A stretch of 64,000 nucleotides of DNA from positions 550,641,705 through 550,705,704 of the forward strand of contig NC_092872.1 of the NCBI RefSeq assembly GCF_028372415.1. Reading direction: 5' to 3'. This DNA comes from Notamacropus eugenii (lineage: Eukaryota; Chordata; Mammalia; Diprotodontia; Macropodidae). This document shows, piece by piece, positions 22,541-34,801 of this stretch. The notes beneath the pieces are model-generated. The model did not search any database. It was not told the DNA's origin and saw only the letters and a program-made list of their open reading frames with translations. Both the position numbers and the translations under genes were made by a program. Positions within the stretch are counted from its first letter, which is position 1; every line of letters starts with the position of its first letter.

Positions 22541-22884
22541 TCTACCCAGGGGAAGGTACACTCCATGCCTAAAAGCTACCTTTTTTCCTCTGAGTTTACT
22601 GGCTATATTTCTTGCTCAAAGATCAAGCCTTAAACCCAATTTACTCTGGAGCTCATAGACTGGACTACAAGTCCCCACCCACCTAGCACAGAGTGAATGT
22701 AATTACTATATGGTAATTGTTTCTTTTTTACCCAGGAACCCTAAGGGTCTTCCCCTCCCAGTTTGGTTTTTTTTTTTTTTAATTAAAGGGGCCATCCCTT
22801 GAGGAACTATTTATAGAAGCCTGTTCATGGAATGGGTGTTATCTCACTCAAATTGACAATGTGATAAGACCTTAGCCTAAAAGG

Positions 22885-23085
22885 TCCAGGGTCTCACATT
22901 GCATCCTGGGTCATCTCCAGTTGTCCTTATGAATATCAGGCCACTGGACCCAGTTGGCTCAGGAGAAGAAAGTGAGTTTGGTGACCTTGCACAGCCCTGC
23001 CTCACTTAAATCAGTCAACTGCAAGTCATGTCATCATCTTGATGTCATGGTCCTCTTCTAGAATGAAGGACAGACAAATAGCAAA
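22885..23085 (-). repeat. Dispersed marsupial repeat 'C' (copy 2), inverted
   Basis: The + strand reads GTCATCTCCAGTTGTCCTTA, CTGGACCCAGTTGGCTCAGG, GACCTTGCACAGCCCTGCCT and ATGTCATGGTCCTCTTCTAG, the reverse complement of the copy at 57815-58015. It extends the family at 8785. Confidence 0.65.
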
Positions 23086-25039
23086 CTGTAAATAGATTTC
23101 TTCTTTGGAAGACGGAGGAACTAAATTCTTCACAGCTGTTTTCATAGTCAAAATGAATCAGAACAAATAACTTCATTTGGAAAAGAAAAAAAGATGGCAT
23201 CAGTAGACATTTGAAAAGAGCTTTTTGATTTTATTGCCATAAGGTATGTGGTCTACTTATTATAGTAAATAACTTAGGCTTATTAAGCACAAAATATTGC
23301 TTAATAAATATAAATGTTGTTTCTAGTCAGTGAATGATTATATCTAATTAAATTTGATGAAAAGTAGAATAATAATAGAGTTTGTATCTATTTAGATTGT
23401 TTGGTTATGGTTCCCTTTAAAGTTTAGGGAAATACTGTCAAATATTTTGATTCTTTAAATGCTGAAGTGAAGTACATAATTTTATTTTTACAGAAGTCTA
23501 AAGATACTTCCATCTACTATTCTTCACCCTTTTAGTACTCCAAATAAAATATTTAGGCAGTTTTATTTTTTTCTTTCTGAAGACTAATACTCAGTAATAT
23601 AACATTCAGGGCATGTATGACTGAATTGAAATACAGTAAACTCTTGTTAAACTGGAATGCTAGTTAATTAGTGCTCTAGCTAATGAAATTTTTCTGACTG
23701 TTTACCAGAAAGCAGAAAACAATTTTTGTTTTAATTCTTATTGAAAATCTTTCACAAAATGATATTATCCATTTTCCCTTTGTTATTAAGAACCACATGA
23801 GAAAACTCAAGAGTTTCACGCAGACTTATTATGGTGATCAGATGACACAATATGAATACACTTTTGTATATTGTTAAACATGTCATAGACATGAGTAATT
23901 AATAAAGTAATGTGACTAATTTTTAAAACCTTAATCAGAATTTTATCTGAGTGTTTATCCCCTTAAAAGTTAGTTTCTTTGAGACCAACCATTCCAGAAC
24001 ACCAGTAGTAAATAATACTTAAACTCCTGACAGGGAGGTAGTGGACTCATTTTGTTGGATGAGATATACATTTTTGGATATAAATGTCATGAAAATTTGT
24101 TTTGCTTGGTTAAGCATATTTGTCAAAGGTTTTGTTTTTCTGAAGGCTTTGGGAAGTGGAGAGAATAGATAATTTTTAATTGAAAAATAATTGATTAAAA
24201 AAGAAAAAAGCCCAGCTAATTGCCTTGAGAGTTTATATACTTATTCCAATAATGCTGGCATTGCTTAAAATTGCTGCAAGTTCTAGGATTCTATTTTGGA
24301 AGTTTCTTTGGAGCCTGCAGCACTTTCTTTGAAATATTAAAATTATGGCAGTCATCATCCTCTCATGATTCTATTTGATTTTTTGCCAAAAATTACTAGG
24401 TGTCAAATCTTATTAGTAAAGTAGGTGAACAAGTGGGCAACTTATTTTGTGTTTAAAAAGCAAATGTGACTATAAAATGATAAAACCAAAATTCTTGTTT
24501 GGGCAACTGGTTCTGAAGATACTTCCAAAGGAGACATTTCCAGAAACACTTATAAGTATAAGCCTAGTTGAAATAAGTAGCCTCTTGAAGATAACTACTT
24601 TAAAGGACAACAGTGAATGGAATATATGCTATGTTTGTAACAAACCAGTTTTTTTCATTTATTACCAGGATTCTCCTTCCTGGTAAAGGATCATGAAATG
24701 ACCCAGGATGATTATTTCTGAAAATCAGTTGCTTTTGTTTGATGTTGTAAATGTTAAGGAGGTTTAACATTTTGGGTTTAAATGTTGTCTTTTTCATATG
24801 TTATTTTTTAACTTAGTCTCAAATTTCAACCTATTTTTGTTGTAATGTGCTGCTCTTTATGAGCCTTTTATGGACAGTATTTGAAGATTATGGACTTGTC
24901 AGATTAAATGAATAGCCATTGCTAATCCTTAATTTAATTTCTGCTGAGTTACTTTCCAGTTTTCCTGCCAATTTTTAATCTGAGCATATTAATACTAATA
25001 CTATACATTTATGCCCCTCCTTGAAAATAAATGCATGAG
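23086..25039. other. Longest repeat-poor part of intron 2
   Basis: Nearly 2 kb of AT-rich DNA with no repeat family, simple repeat or coding signal that I recognise. It is a reasonable place to look for conserved non-coding elements, but I see no motif. Confidence 0.4.
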
Positions 25040-25230
25040 GAAATATAGATTTAGAGTGAGAAAGTAGAGATCATTTATTCCCTCCCCCTCATTTTACAGG
25101 TGAGAAAACAATCTGAGAAGGTCAAGTGACTACCTGAAGTTACACATGCAGTAGAGCTGGGATTAGAATAAGGTTCCTTTGACCCTAAATCTTATTGACC
25201 ATAAATCTTATATTCTTTTTACTATACGAC
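25040..25230 (-). repeat. MIR-like SINE, minus orientation
   Basis: CATTTTACAGGTGAGAAAAC, GGTCAAGTGACTACCTGAAG and TAGAGCTGGGATTAGAATAA are the reverse MIR core. Confidence 0.5.
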
Positions 25231-25984
25231 GTATAGAATTTGAAAGATATATAAATTTTTCAGATAATTTTAGATGACAGAAATAAAGACATAAACAGAA
25301 GTAAAGCATCATTTATCATAATATGTAACCTAGCTTACTTAAAGGACAAGTAAGAGTGAGTGGGGGTAGAGACTGAACTCCAAAATACTAAGTACATCCA
25401 TGAAACAAAGGAGTGTACGGTGCTCTGTCTAGATTTTAAAAAAAAATACAAACTCTCAGAAGTGAGGGAAGATGGGAAAGGTAGTACCTTTAGCAAGATA
25501 AAAAAGAATAATAAGATGCTTTTTAGGGTACAGATGGACTGTATTTACCAGGGTTACTTGCAATAACTTGTGGTATGATTTGTTCTGAAAAAGTTACAAA
25601 GAATATAAGAGCTAGAACTGAATATAGGTTAGGACTGAAATGTGAAAATATTGAATTTTTTTAAGAGAAAAGAAGGTGGGGTATTTATATAATAAGCCAG
25701 TGATGTTTGTTTAGATTCCCAGCAAAATTCTAGAATGTATTATTAAAGAGATGGCTTGTGAGCATTTAGTCACCTCAAACTAGCCTAATTTAATTTAGAT
25801 AAGGTTCTTAGATAGCTAGATCAAGGGAATGTTTTACATGTTATATATCTGAAATTTAGCAAAGTATGGAATGGCAGAAATGGAGAGAGAGAAGTGGACT
25901 GATAAATTGGTGTTTTTGGAGCTGTTTAAATGATCAGAATAGTGACTAAAAAGTAATGTCTAAATGAAATGGATGGATATTTTT

Positions 25985-28720
25985 AAAAATACAAATTGCC
26001 CACATTAACAGCAGAGGAAGTAAAATACTTAAATAACCCCTTATCAGGAAAAGAAATTGAACAAGCCATCAATGAACTTCTTAGGAAAAACTCTCCAAGA
26101 CGAGATGAATTTGCAAATGAATTCTATCAAACATTTAAAGAACAGTTAATTCTAATACTATATATACTTTTTGAGAAAATTGAGAAAGAAGGAGTCCTAC
26201 CAAATTCTTTTGATATACAAATATGGTTCAGACAGCTAAACTGGAAAGAAAATTATAGACCAATTTCTCTAATGAATATAAATGCAAAAATTTTAAGTAA
26301 GGTATTAGGAAAAAGATTACAGCAGCTTATCACTAGAATAATACATTATGATCAGGTAGGATTTACACCAGGAATGAGGGGCTGGTTCAGTATTAGGAAA
26401 GCTATCAGCATTATTGATCATATCAACAACAAAACTAACAAATCATCTGATTATCTCAATAGATGCAGAAAAAGCTTTTGACAAAATACAACACCCATTC
26501 CTATTGAAAACACTGGAGAGCATAGGAATAAATGGAGCCTTCCTTAAAAAAATAAGTAATATGTACCTAAAACCATCAGGAAGCATTATAATGGGGACAA
26601 GCTAGATGCATTTCCAGTAAGATTAGGGGTGAAACAAGGATGTCCATTATTACCACTGTTATTCAATATGGTACTGGGAATGTTAGCTTTAGCAATAAGA
26701 GAAGACAAAGAAGTTGAAGGAATTAGAATATGCAAAGAAGAAACTAAGTTATCACCCTTTGCAGATGATATAATGATATCCTTACAGAATCATAGAGAAT
26801 CAAAACACTACTTGAAATAATAAACAACTTTAACAAAGTTGCAGAATACAAAATAAACCCACATAAATCATCTGCATTTCTGTATATTACTAACAAAGCC
26901 CAACAGCAAGAGATAGAGAGAGAAATCCCATTTAAAGTTACAGTAGACCCTATAATATATTTGGGAGTCTACCTGCCAAAACAAACTAAGGGACTATATG
27001 AACACAATTAGAAAACACTTTTCACACAAATCAAGTCAGATCTAAGTAATTGGAAAAAACATCAGTTGCTTGTGGGTAGGCCAAGCTAATGTAATAAAAA
27101 TGACAATTCTATCTAAATTGTTTATTCAGTGCTTACACCAGTCAGACTACTAGAAAATTATTTTCTAGAGCAAGAAAAAATAATACCACGATTCATCTGG
27201 AAGAACAAATGGTCCAGAATGTCAAGAGAATTAATGAAAAGAAATGCTCAAGGAGGTGACCTAGGCCTACCATATCTCAAATTGTACTATAAAGCAGCAA
27301 TCATCAAAACCACTTGATACTGGCTAAGAAATAGAGATGTAGATCAGTGGAATAGGTTAGGTACACAAGACACAGTAGTCAATGATTATAGCATTGTTTG
27401 ATAAACTGTTTGATAAACCCAAGGATTCCAGCTTCTGAGATAAGAACTCACTACTTGATAAAAACTGCTGGGAAAACTGGATAATAGTGTGGTGGAAACT
27501 GGGCATAGACCAATGCTGGATACCGTACACAAGAATAAAATCCAAGTGGGTACATGATCTAGGTATAAAGGCTGATATCATAAACAAATTAGGGGAGCAA
27601 GGAATAATTTATCAGATTTATGGACAGTGGAGAAATTTATGACTGAACAAGAGATAGGGAACATTATGAAATGCACAATGGATAATTTTGATTACATTAA
27701 ATGGAAAAGTTTTTGCACAAAACCCATGCTGCCAAGATTAGGAGGGAAGCAGAAAACAGGGAAAGAACTTTTACAACTAGTATCTCTGGTAAAGGCCTTT
27801 TTTCTAAAATATATAGAGAACTGAGTCAAAGTTAGAAGACTACAAGCCATTCCCCAGTTGTTAAATGGCCAAAGGATATGAACAGGCAGATTTCAGAGGA
27901 AGAAATTAAAGCTATCTACAGTTATATGAAAAAAATGCTCCAAATCACTATTGATTAGAGAAATGCAAATCAGCCCTTGGAGTTACATTGTAACCTAGTG
28001 TAATTCATTGTTAGTGGAGCTGTGAACTGATCTAACCATTCCGGAGAGCAATTTGAAACTATGTCTCAAGGGCTACAAAAATGTGCATACATACCCTTTG
28101 ACCCAGCAATACCACTTTCTAGGGCTGTATCTCAAAGAGATCATAAAAATGGGTAAGGGTCCCACATGTACAAAAATATTTATAGTAGCTCTTTTTGTGG
28201 TGGCCAAGAACTGGAAATCAAGGGAATGCGTATCAGTTGGGGAATGGCTGAACAAGTTGTAGTATATGAATGTAATGGAATACTATTGTTCTATAAGAAA
28301 TGACGAACAGGTGGACTTCAGAGACGTCTGGAAGGATTTATGTGAACTGATGCTGAGTGAAATGAGCAGAACCAGGAGAACATTATATACAGTAATAGGG
28401 TGAGAGAACTCTTTCTGGTAGACTTAACCCTTTACAGCAATGCAAGGACCTAAAACATTCCTAAAAGACTCTTGATTGAAAATGCCATCCACATCCAGAA
28501 AAAAGAACTATAGAATTGGAATGCAGAATGAAGCAGACTCATTTCTCTTATGTTTTGTTTTGATTTTTTTCATGTTTTCTCCCATTTTAATTTTAATGTA
28601 TGTGTAGAACCCACATAAGATTGCATGCTGTCTCAGGGAGGGAGTGGGGAGGGGAAGGCAGAAAATGTAAAACTTATGAAAGTGACTGCTGAAAACTGAA
28701 AACAAATAAATTAATTAAAA
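25985..28720 (+). mobile_element. L1 LINE, 5'-truncated, with ORF2 reverse-transcriptase remains and 3' UTR
   Basis: Broken + strand frames follow L1 ORF2 in order. At 25996-26481 is the reverse-transcriptase start ([48 protein letters not shown]). At 26459-26605 is the segment ending in the [12 protein letters not shown] motif. At 26629-26820 are [12 protein letters not shown] and the catalytic SPFADDI (FADD at about 26758-26769). At 27129-27317 is FIWKNK. From 27830 the C-terminal region and 3' UTR follow (ATTCCCCAGTTGTTAAATGG, TACCCTTTGACCCAGCAATA, GAGAACATTATATACAGTAA, ATCCACATCCAGAAAAAAGA), ending in an A-rich tail near 28717. It has frameshifts and stops and is inactive. It sits in the gene's own orientation. 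Confidence 0.9.
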
Positions 28721-29120
28721 AAGGTAATGTGATACATGATTTTGATGGAATACTACTGTGCTATGAGAAATGATAAGCAGGTTGATTTTAGAAAAACATG
28801 AAAATGCTTGCATGAAATAAAAGTGAAGTGAGCAGAACCAAGAGAATGTTGGATCCAGTAACTGCTGTATTATTTGAAGAATAACTGTGAATGACTAAGC
28901 TATTCTGTTATAAATATTCAAATCACCTACAAAGGACCCATGAAGGAATATGCTGTACACTTTCAAAGAACTGTTAGATACAAGTATGCATTTTATGGTT
29001 TTTACACACACAAACACACACACATGTATTAAATGGGCAGTGCCCTTCTCTAGTGTGGGGTGGGGAGGAAGGGATGGAGACAGTTTAAAGCTTAATATGT
29101 AACAAAATTAAATTTTATAA
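28721..29120 (+). mobile_element. L1 3'-end fragment, same orientation
   Basis: GATGGAATACTACTGTGCTA, GAGAAATGATAAGCAGGTTG and AAGTGAGCAGAACCAAGAGA repeat the 3' part of the L1 on its left, followed by (CA)n at 29006-29025. A separate, older insertion or a duplicated 3' end. Confidence 0.7.
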
Positions 29121-29124
29121 AAGG

Positions 29125-29795
29125 TAATATTGATATCCCCTTTGATCCAGCTATATAACTGCTAAGCCTATGCCACAAAGATCAAAGGAGGAAAAATTCC
29201 TATATGTACAAAAATATTTATTGTAGCTCTTTTTATGATGGCACAAAACTGGAAATTAAAGAAATGCCCCCCAATTGGGTAATAGCTGAACAAATTATGG
29301 GTTATGAATGCAATGGAATTCTGTTGTGCCATGAAAAATGAGGAAATAGATGATTTCAAAGTGACTTGGAAAGACTTGTATGAACCGATGCAGATTGAAG
29401 TGAGCAGAACCAGAAGAGCTCTTTATACTGTAATATCAATGTTATTAAAATGTACAGTTTTGAAGTCTTGTACAAACTGAGGGAGAATGAATTGAATAGA
29501 ATCAAGAGACCAGTTTATAAGAATAGTAAAAGCAAACAACTTTGAAAGCTTTAAGAACTCTGATTATAACAGTTACCATGATTGCAAAGAATTGATGACA
29601 AAATATGTGATCTATCATCTGACAGAGAGGTGATGGAGTCAGGGTGCAGAATGAGATGTTTCTTAGCTACAGTCATTGAAGGAATTTGTTTTGTTTGACT
29701 GTACATACTTGTTACAAAGAATTTTTCTTCTAATGGGGTAGGGAATTGGAGGGAGAGAAAATAGACTAATAAAATTTAATTTGCTTGGACAGAGA
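29125..29795 (+). mobile_element. Another L1 3'-end fragment, same orientation
   Basis: CCCTTTGATCCAGCTATATA, TACAAAAATATTTATTGTAG and AATGCCCCCCAATTGGGTAA repeat the L1 3' region a third time; the end is near 29790. Confidence 0.7.
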
Positions 29796-30368
29796 TCTTT
29801 TGAGTGCCACACTAGTCTATTCTCAGTACCTATTTATTCAAAATTTTCTCAAGTGACTTAGGTTATGTACTTTAATAAAGATAAAACTAATCCATTGGTT
29901 GACAGATGATGGCTAGAATGATGAACTAACTAATAAAATGAAATAAAATGGAGATAAATATAAAACACTATAGTTGGGTTCAGAATATCAACTGAATAAA
30001 TACAGGATGAGGGAAGCAAGGCTAAGTAACAATTTATGTGAAATAGGTCTTAGGGTTTAGAGGCAGATTTAGCTTGTAAGGAACTTTCTAAAAATTAGAG
30101 TGTGTTCACAGCAACTGTAAAAGGCCAATTATCCATGTCACCAGAAGGGTTGCGATGTGCCTTAGTGGAAGGAGTATCTATGTCAAGAAATCAAAGATAT
30201 TTGAAACACTAAAAGTTTCAGTCATATTTCTGAATCAAAGCATAATGTCCAGATAGCTAGAATTTTAATATTGCCTTCATGAAAATCCTGTAAGTCTGTT
30301 GTATTTGACCTGACATTTTAATAAAAGCCTGGGTTTTTGACGAGTCATGTATTTCTCTTTTATTCCAG
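29796..30368. other. End of intron 2
   Basis: No repeat is recognised. The exon 3 acceptor is TCTTTTATTCCAG, ending at 30368. Confidence 0.5.
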
Positions 30369-30467
30369 TGTGGCCAGACTCCATTGATGTTAGCTGCTGA
30401 AAATGGCAATCTTGAGATAGTAAAAGAGCTGCTTAAGAATGGAGCTAATTGCAATCTGGAAGATGTG
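30369..30467 (+). CDS. KIDINS220: KIDINS220 exon 3, ankyrin repeat
   Basis: 99 bp, phase 0 at both ends, residues 37-69. It reads [20 protein letters not shown]..., with the TPL motif and the NGA turn of an ankyrin repeat. The donor is GTATGC at 30468. A GT at 30465 would also be possible, but the 99-bp length and the family alignment favour 30468. It is one module of the cytosolic ankyrin stack, the surface used for protein binding. Confidence 0.93.
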
Positions 30468-31044
30468 GTATGCAGTTCATTCATATCCTCTTTATATTTC
30501 TTTGCTTAAAAAAAAACCCTTTGATATTTAAAAAAGTTTAAAATTTTATTTCCACACATACACCTTAAATGTCTATCATGTCCTAGTTTTTTCATTCAAA
30601 TCCTTCTCTGAATTTATACATATGAAAAGGAATTATAGTAGAAAGTGTATCTCCTTTGTTTTTAAAAGTCTGACAACTGTTTTTGTCTATTGCCTAAACT
30701 AAATCATTTTGGAGTTTCTCTTTAGTAGATGGTGAATCGTTTTTGTAAACCTTATTACATAGTCTTTAATTTTTAGTTATAGTAAATGATTACTTAAGTT
30801 AGTATGCTATTAGGAATTTAGTGAAATGCCAGAACAAGCAGTTGTAAAAATAATTTGTAAACTATTAATACCTGAATAATTTTAGGATACAGTAGACAGA
30901 TGAATCCTTATATTGTGTGAAGTTGCATTTCAGTGCTAATCAAGCCATTCCAGTGTCCTCTTCATTTTGTATATACTTTAAATATTTTCTTAATTTTGAA
31001 TGAAATTTGTTATTTTTGAAATGGTAACGTGTATGTTTTTTAAG
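30468..31044. other. Intron 3 (577 bp)
   Basis: Short AT-rich intron with no recognised element. It ends in an unusual AAG acceptor (TTTTTTAAG). Confidence 0.6.
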
Positions 31045-31143
31045 GATAATTGGACAGCCCTTATATCAGCAGCAAAAGAAGGCCATGTAGCTGTTGTGAA
31101 GGAGCTACTTAAATGCAATGTTAATTTGGAGCATAAAGATATG
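31045..31143 (+). CDS. KIDINS220: KIDINS220 exon 4, ankyrin repeat
   Basis: 99 bp, phase 0, residues 70-102: [20 protein letters not shown] and onward to NLEHKDM. The TAL motif occupies the TPL position. The acceptor has A at position -3 (TTTTTAAG), which is weaker than the usual CAG or TAG; the donor is GTACGT at 31144. Loss of this exon would remove exactly one repeat without a frameshift. Confidence 0.92.
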
Positions 31144-31894
31144 GTACGTATGTTTCATAATATGTTGCTAATTAGATACATTTTAGAGGCAGAGTCTTTT
31201 ATTTTTAAATAAGTGAAATAATATTGAAGCATTTTAAGCTATGCAGTTACTATAAGATGTAGGGAAATTTTATCCATTAAATCTATGTGAGTATAGACCT
31301 TTTTAGAATTTTTTAAGTCAGTGTCAATTTATTTCAGAGCTTAATATTTTGACATCTCTTTTAACATAGCTTATTGTCCTTGGAGATTTTTTTATAGGAC
31401 TGCTTTGCTGCATTTAAAAACCTTTGGAAAAATTACTTTGGTTTTCTTCAAGTATGAATTTGGAAGGTAGAAAGTACAGTATTTTCACACTGAACCCTTT
31501 AAAAAAAATTTGTTTTGTTGAAGATTATAGCTTTCAAGATATTTTTTCAACATTTGTGATAATTTAGTTCAGTTTAGACATGCCACACAATTTTCACTTT
31601 TACAGCATGGTTCTTATTTTTCATTAAGTGGTTTTGACATTTTTAGAAAATCTAGAAATGAACAGAATTCATAGTTGTTGGATTTGAAAATATGCAGTTA
31701 TTACTTTAATTATTATCAAGTTTAACTTTTTATTTTGTCCAATTATCTAACTTTGTATATTAAACCATCCCCTGCAAATTGACTATAAAATTGATATGAT
31801 TGAATAGTCCTAGAAATATACATCTCTTATTTGGTCCAAAACAAATCCTATAAAAACTTTGTTTAAGTTCATGATTAATATTTATATTGCTGCT
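31144..31894. other. Start of intron 4, nothing recognised
   Basis: AT-rich, no repeat family seen. Confidence 0.4.
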
Positions 31895-32045
31895 TCTCAA
31901 TCATAGCACGTATATGGAGGACTTACTATGTGTTCCAGGCATTGTGCTAGGAGCTGGCAAAGGAAAGACAGAAATGAAATAATTCCTTTTCTCAGGGAGC
32001 TTACATTCCATCAGAGAGAAGGCATGTACAGAACTTGAAAAGAAT
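31895..32045 (+). repeat. MIR-related marsupial SINE
   Basis: GAGGACTTACTATGTGTTCC, GGCATTGTGCTAGGAGCTGG and CTCAGGGAGCTTACATTCCA in family order. Confidence 0.6.
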
Positions 32046-32329
32046 AAGTGATCCCTTCAGGTATTTGGTCAGGGGATCTCTTGCTACTTATCAGAGAGGT
32101 TATGTATGGCCTTGCCCAAACCAAAGCAAGCGTCACTATTACTGAAAGTAGGCCCATAGCATTGAGTCGTCTGAACAATGGGGATCCTTATTGTAGGTCT
32201 TGTGGTAGTTGGAAGATTCTTTGATCGATGTGGGTAATCCATTAGATGCATCCTGGTATAGTTCAAAGAATGTTGGATTTGGAATATAAGAACCTGAACC
32301 TGTTCCTTACCACCTGAGGTTTTGAGGCA

Positions 32330-32505
32330 TGCCTTTTGTTTTGATGGATTCCTTTTTCAGACTGGTGAAGTCTCTGGACTCCTTCTCAGAATAATATTCT
32401 TAAATGTATAAAACAGGAAGGAAATGAATTATATTGCAATACAGTTATCAAAATATTTTAAAAACAAGGTCTTGGATTCAAAGTCAAGAACTTCTGGTAT
32501 AGTGG
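32330..32505. mobile_element. hAT-like DNA transposon fossil (family copy 2)
   Basis: CAGACTGGTGAAGTCTCTGG, CTTCTCAGAATAATATTC and TTGCAATACAGTTATCAAAA parallel the copies at 6055 and 49160. Followed at 32500 by a MIR-like stretch. Confidence 0.5.
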
Positions 32506-32739
32506 AAAGAATGCTGCATTTGGAGTTGAGAGGACCAGTCCTGGCTTTGCCATAGTACTGTCCACCTCCATACTCTCAGCTACCCCTCCTCTCTGATTGG
32601 AAGGCTGCAGAGCAGAGCAATAAACTCCTCCCAAACTCCTTTCCTTTATAGAGAGCTCAAAACTTTCCAGCTAAACTTCACTTTCTGTGAGCTTCACTGC
32701 TTGGTTTCAGCTGCATGAACATCATGGCCCCAGCTTGGT

Positions 32740-33120
32740 ATCTTCTGGTAGCCTTCCCTTTTAGCTTCCTTTTGTATGTTATTTTCCCCCATTAGATTGT
32801 AAGTTCCTTGAAGGCAGGGACTGCCTTTTTCTTATTTGTATCCTGCTTAGCAGAGTGCCTAACACATAGTAGGAATAATGTTTATTGCTATGACTGTGAC
32901 TTACCTATGTGATCCTGGGTGAGCCACTTAAACTTTTTGCTCTCCAATTTCCTTAGCTGCAAAGTGAAGGGTTTGCCCCTTATCAGACAGGCAGCAGTAA
33001 TTAAAACTAGTGAAACTGAGGTCCTTGAAATCAGAGACTATTATGGTCTTGGTATGCTCAGTACTTAGCAGAGTGCTTGGCACATTATAAGTCTTTGATA
33101 AATGCTTGTTAACTGACTGA
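32740..33120 (+). repeat. Two L2 3' ends in tandem
   Basis: The first (32740-32890) has TAGATTGTAAGTTCCTTGAA and GAGTGCCTAACACATAGTAG; the second (about 32990-33120) has CAGAGTGCTTGGCACATTAT and AAATGCTTGTTAACTGACTG. Both are L2-type termini. Confidence 0.55.
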
Positions 33121-33224
33121 CTGAAACTCATTGCTGAGGAGATTGTGCAGATAGCTATACTCATTGGTTGCTGTTAGAATTGCAAACTTGTAACTTTTTG
33201 AAGAGCTTACAAGCTCTTTCTGTG

Positions 33225-33480
33225 GAGATTTTTTAAAAATCACATCCTTTGACATAGTAATTCTCTTGTTGAAACTATACCCTGAAAGTTTTAGCAGGAA
33301 CAAAAAAAGGGTCTATATTCAGAAATTTTCATAGAGGCATTATGTAGAGAATTACAAAAATCCTAGGGGAATGGCTAAATAAATTGTGGCATATTAATGT
33401 AATGGAATGCTTAAATCCAACCAAGATAGACAAGTATGAGGAATACATGTGAGTTCATGAGCAGTTTCAGTTAAGTGATG
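33225..33480 (+). mobile_element. L1 3'-end fragment
   Basis: CATCCTTTGACATAGTAATT, GGCTAAATAAATTGTGGCAT and TAATGTAATGGAATGCTTAA are the L1 3' motifs seen also at 28085-28285. Confidence 0.6.
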
Positions 33481-34515
33481 AGGTCAGAAGCTTGCTGCAC
33501 AGGGCTGAAAAGTGAATGAGAAGAAAGGAAGACAAATGTGAGGAGTCCATTTTCCCCAGAAGTTTGGATGCTAGGTTGAAGAATTACATGAAAATTTTTT
33601 TTAAGATTGAAGAGGTGGACAGGGAGAGTTGAAGTCAAAATTGGATCTGGATCATATGACTCAAAACCAGTGCTATTCCAATAGTTTATGTGGCCTTCCT
33701 CAGTTAAGCTGCTTGTTAAAAAAAAATTAATTTTAATTACTTTTTAAAACCAGTTTTTTAAGTTTTTTTAAAGTTTAAAAAAGTTTTTTTAGATAGAATG
33801 TGCTCCTGGAGAAGGCTTTGGGGCAAAATGAAATCCTGCCAATGTAACACTTCACTCCCTTCATCTGTCAGAAGTTGTCAATGGATAGCTAAAAGTAGCA
33901 GGAAGCATATTATGGGGGGTTTGTTAGGCATTGTGGAGTGAAGCAAAATGTGGAAGAGAAAAATCATGAGGAGCCAAGAAGGGCCTCCTCTACTTTTTGA
34001 AAAGCCCAGACCCCTGATGTCCTCAGCGCAGTCCCGAATGCAGGCTCCCCACACACTGCTCCAAATGGCCTGCCTGTTGCAAAGACTGCTTCCTGGGAAA
34101 AGAAAGGAGCAGCTTCCTGGGTCTTACCATGTGTTTCCTTTTTTGACAGTTTTTCAGTCCTATGTGTCACTGGCCCTGCTTTAAACCCCATTCTCCAGGA
34201 GCGTGTATGTGCTTTTAATAATTATCACATTTCAAGAAAAGAAAAGGAAAAATAATGGTTGAGAAAAGCTTCATAAGTGACTAGTTCGTGTCATTGATGG
34301 GGTACATCTGTTAAGTGTTCACAGCTTCCCCTTCCCTCAGGGAGGCCTATAAGCTATCCCTTGCTTCTGAATTCTAGCCTTGGGTAGAAACTATGAGAAT
34401 GGGTAATTTTATCAGTTATGCACTGGAAGAAAGCAAAACAGGTCAGTTTCAGCTTTCTCCTCCCCTCTTCTTTCCCCCCAGCTTGCAAGGGTGAGGAGGG
34501 GGTTCAACCAAGGAA
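33481..34515. other. Intron 4 stretch, partly GC-richer, unclassified
   Basis: A poly-A/T-rich patch lies at 33715-33795. A GC-richer block at 33950-34200 has overlapping 75-78 codon frames on both strands but no domain or splice context that I recognise. It may be an old transposon piece. Confidence 0.3.
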
Positions 34516-34519
34516 GTTC

Positions 34520-34800
34520 AAAATGAGTGTGTTGGAATTGGTGACAGGAAGACTTGGGGTCCAGTCCTGCCTCAGACCCTTAGGAGTTATGTAGCCCTAA
34601 TTTTCTCTCAGCCCCAGTTTCCTCCTTTGTCAAATGAAGATTAAAATTGGCACCAACTTTTCAGAGTTGTTATAGGGATCAAAAGAAATAAGATACATAA
34701 ATACATACATAAATAAGATACATACTTGGTAACCCCTAAAGCACTACGTAAATAAGAACTCTTATTAAATAAATAATATTTTGTTCTCAAAAAAAAAAAA
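34520..34800 (+). repeat. MIR SINE with A-rich tail
   Basis: CAGTCCTGCCTCAGACCCTT, GCCCCAGTTTCCTCCTTTGT and GAGTTGTTATAGGGATCAAA are in MIR order, then an ATACATA repeat near 34690 and A12 at 34789-34801. Confidence 0.7.
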
Positions 34801-34801
34801 A

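Noticed and set aside
25996..26820. Reverse-transcriptase frames as a host gene
   Set aside because: They are consecutive broken parts of L1 ORF2 with L1 3' UTR following; no intact frame remains.
30465..30469. Alternative exon 3 donor at 30465 (GAT then GTGGTA)
   Set aside because: It would give a 96-bp exon; the 99-bp module and the family alignment favour GTATGC at 30468.
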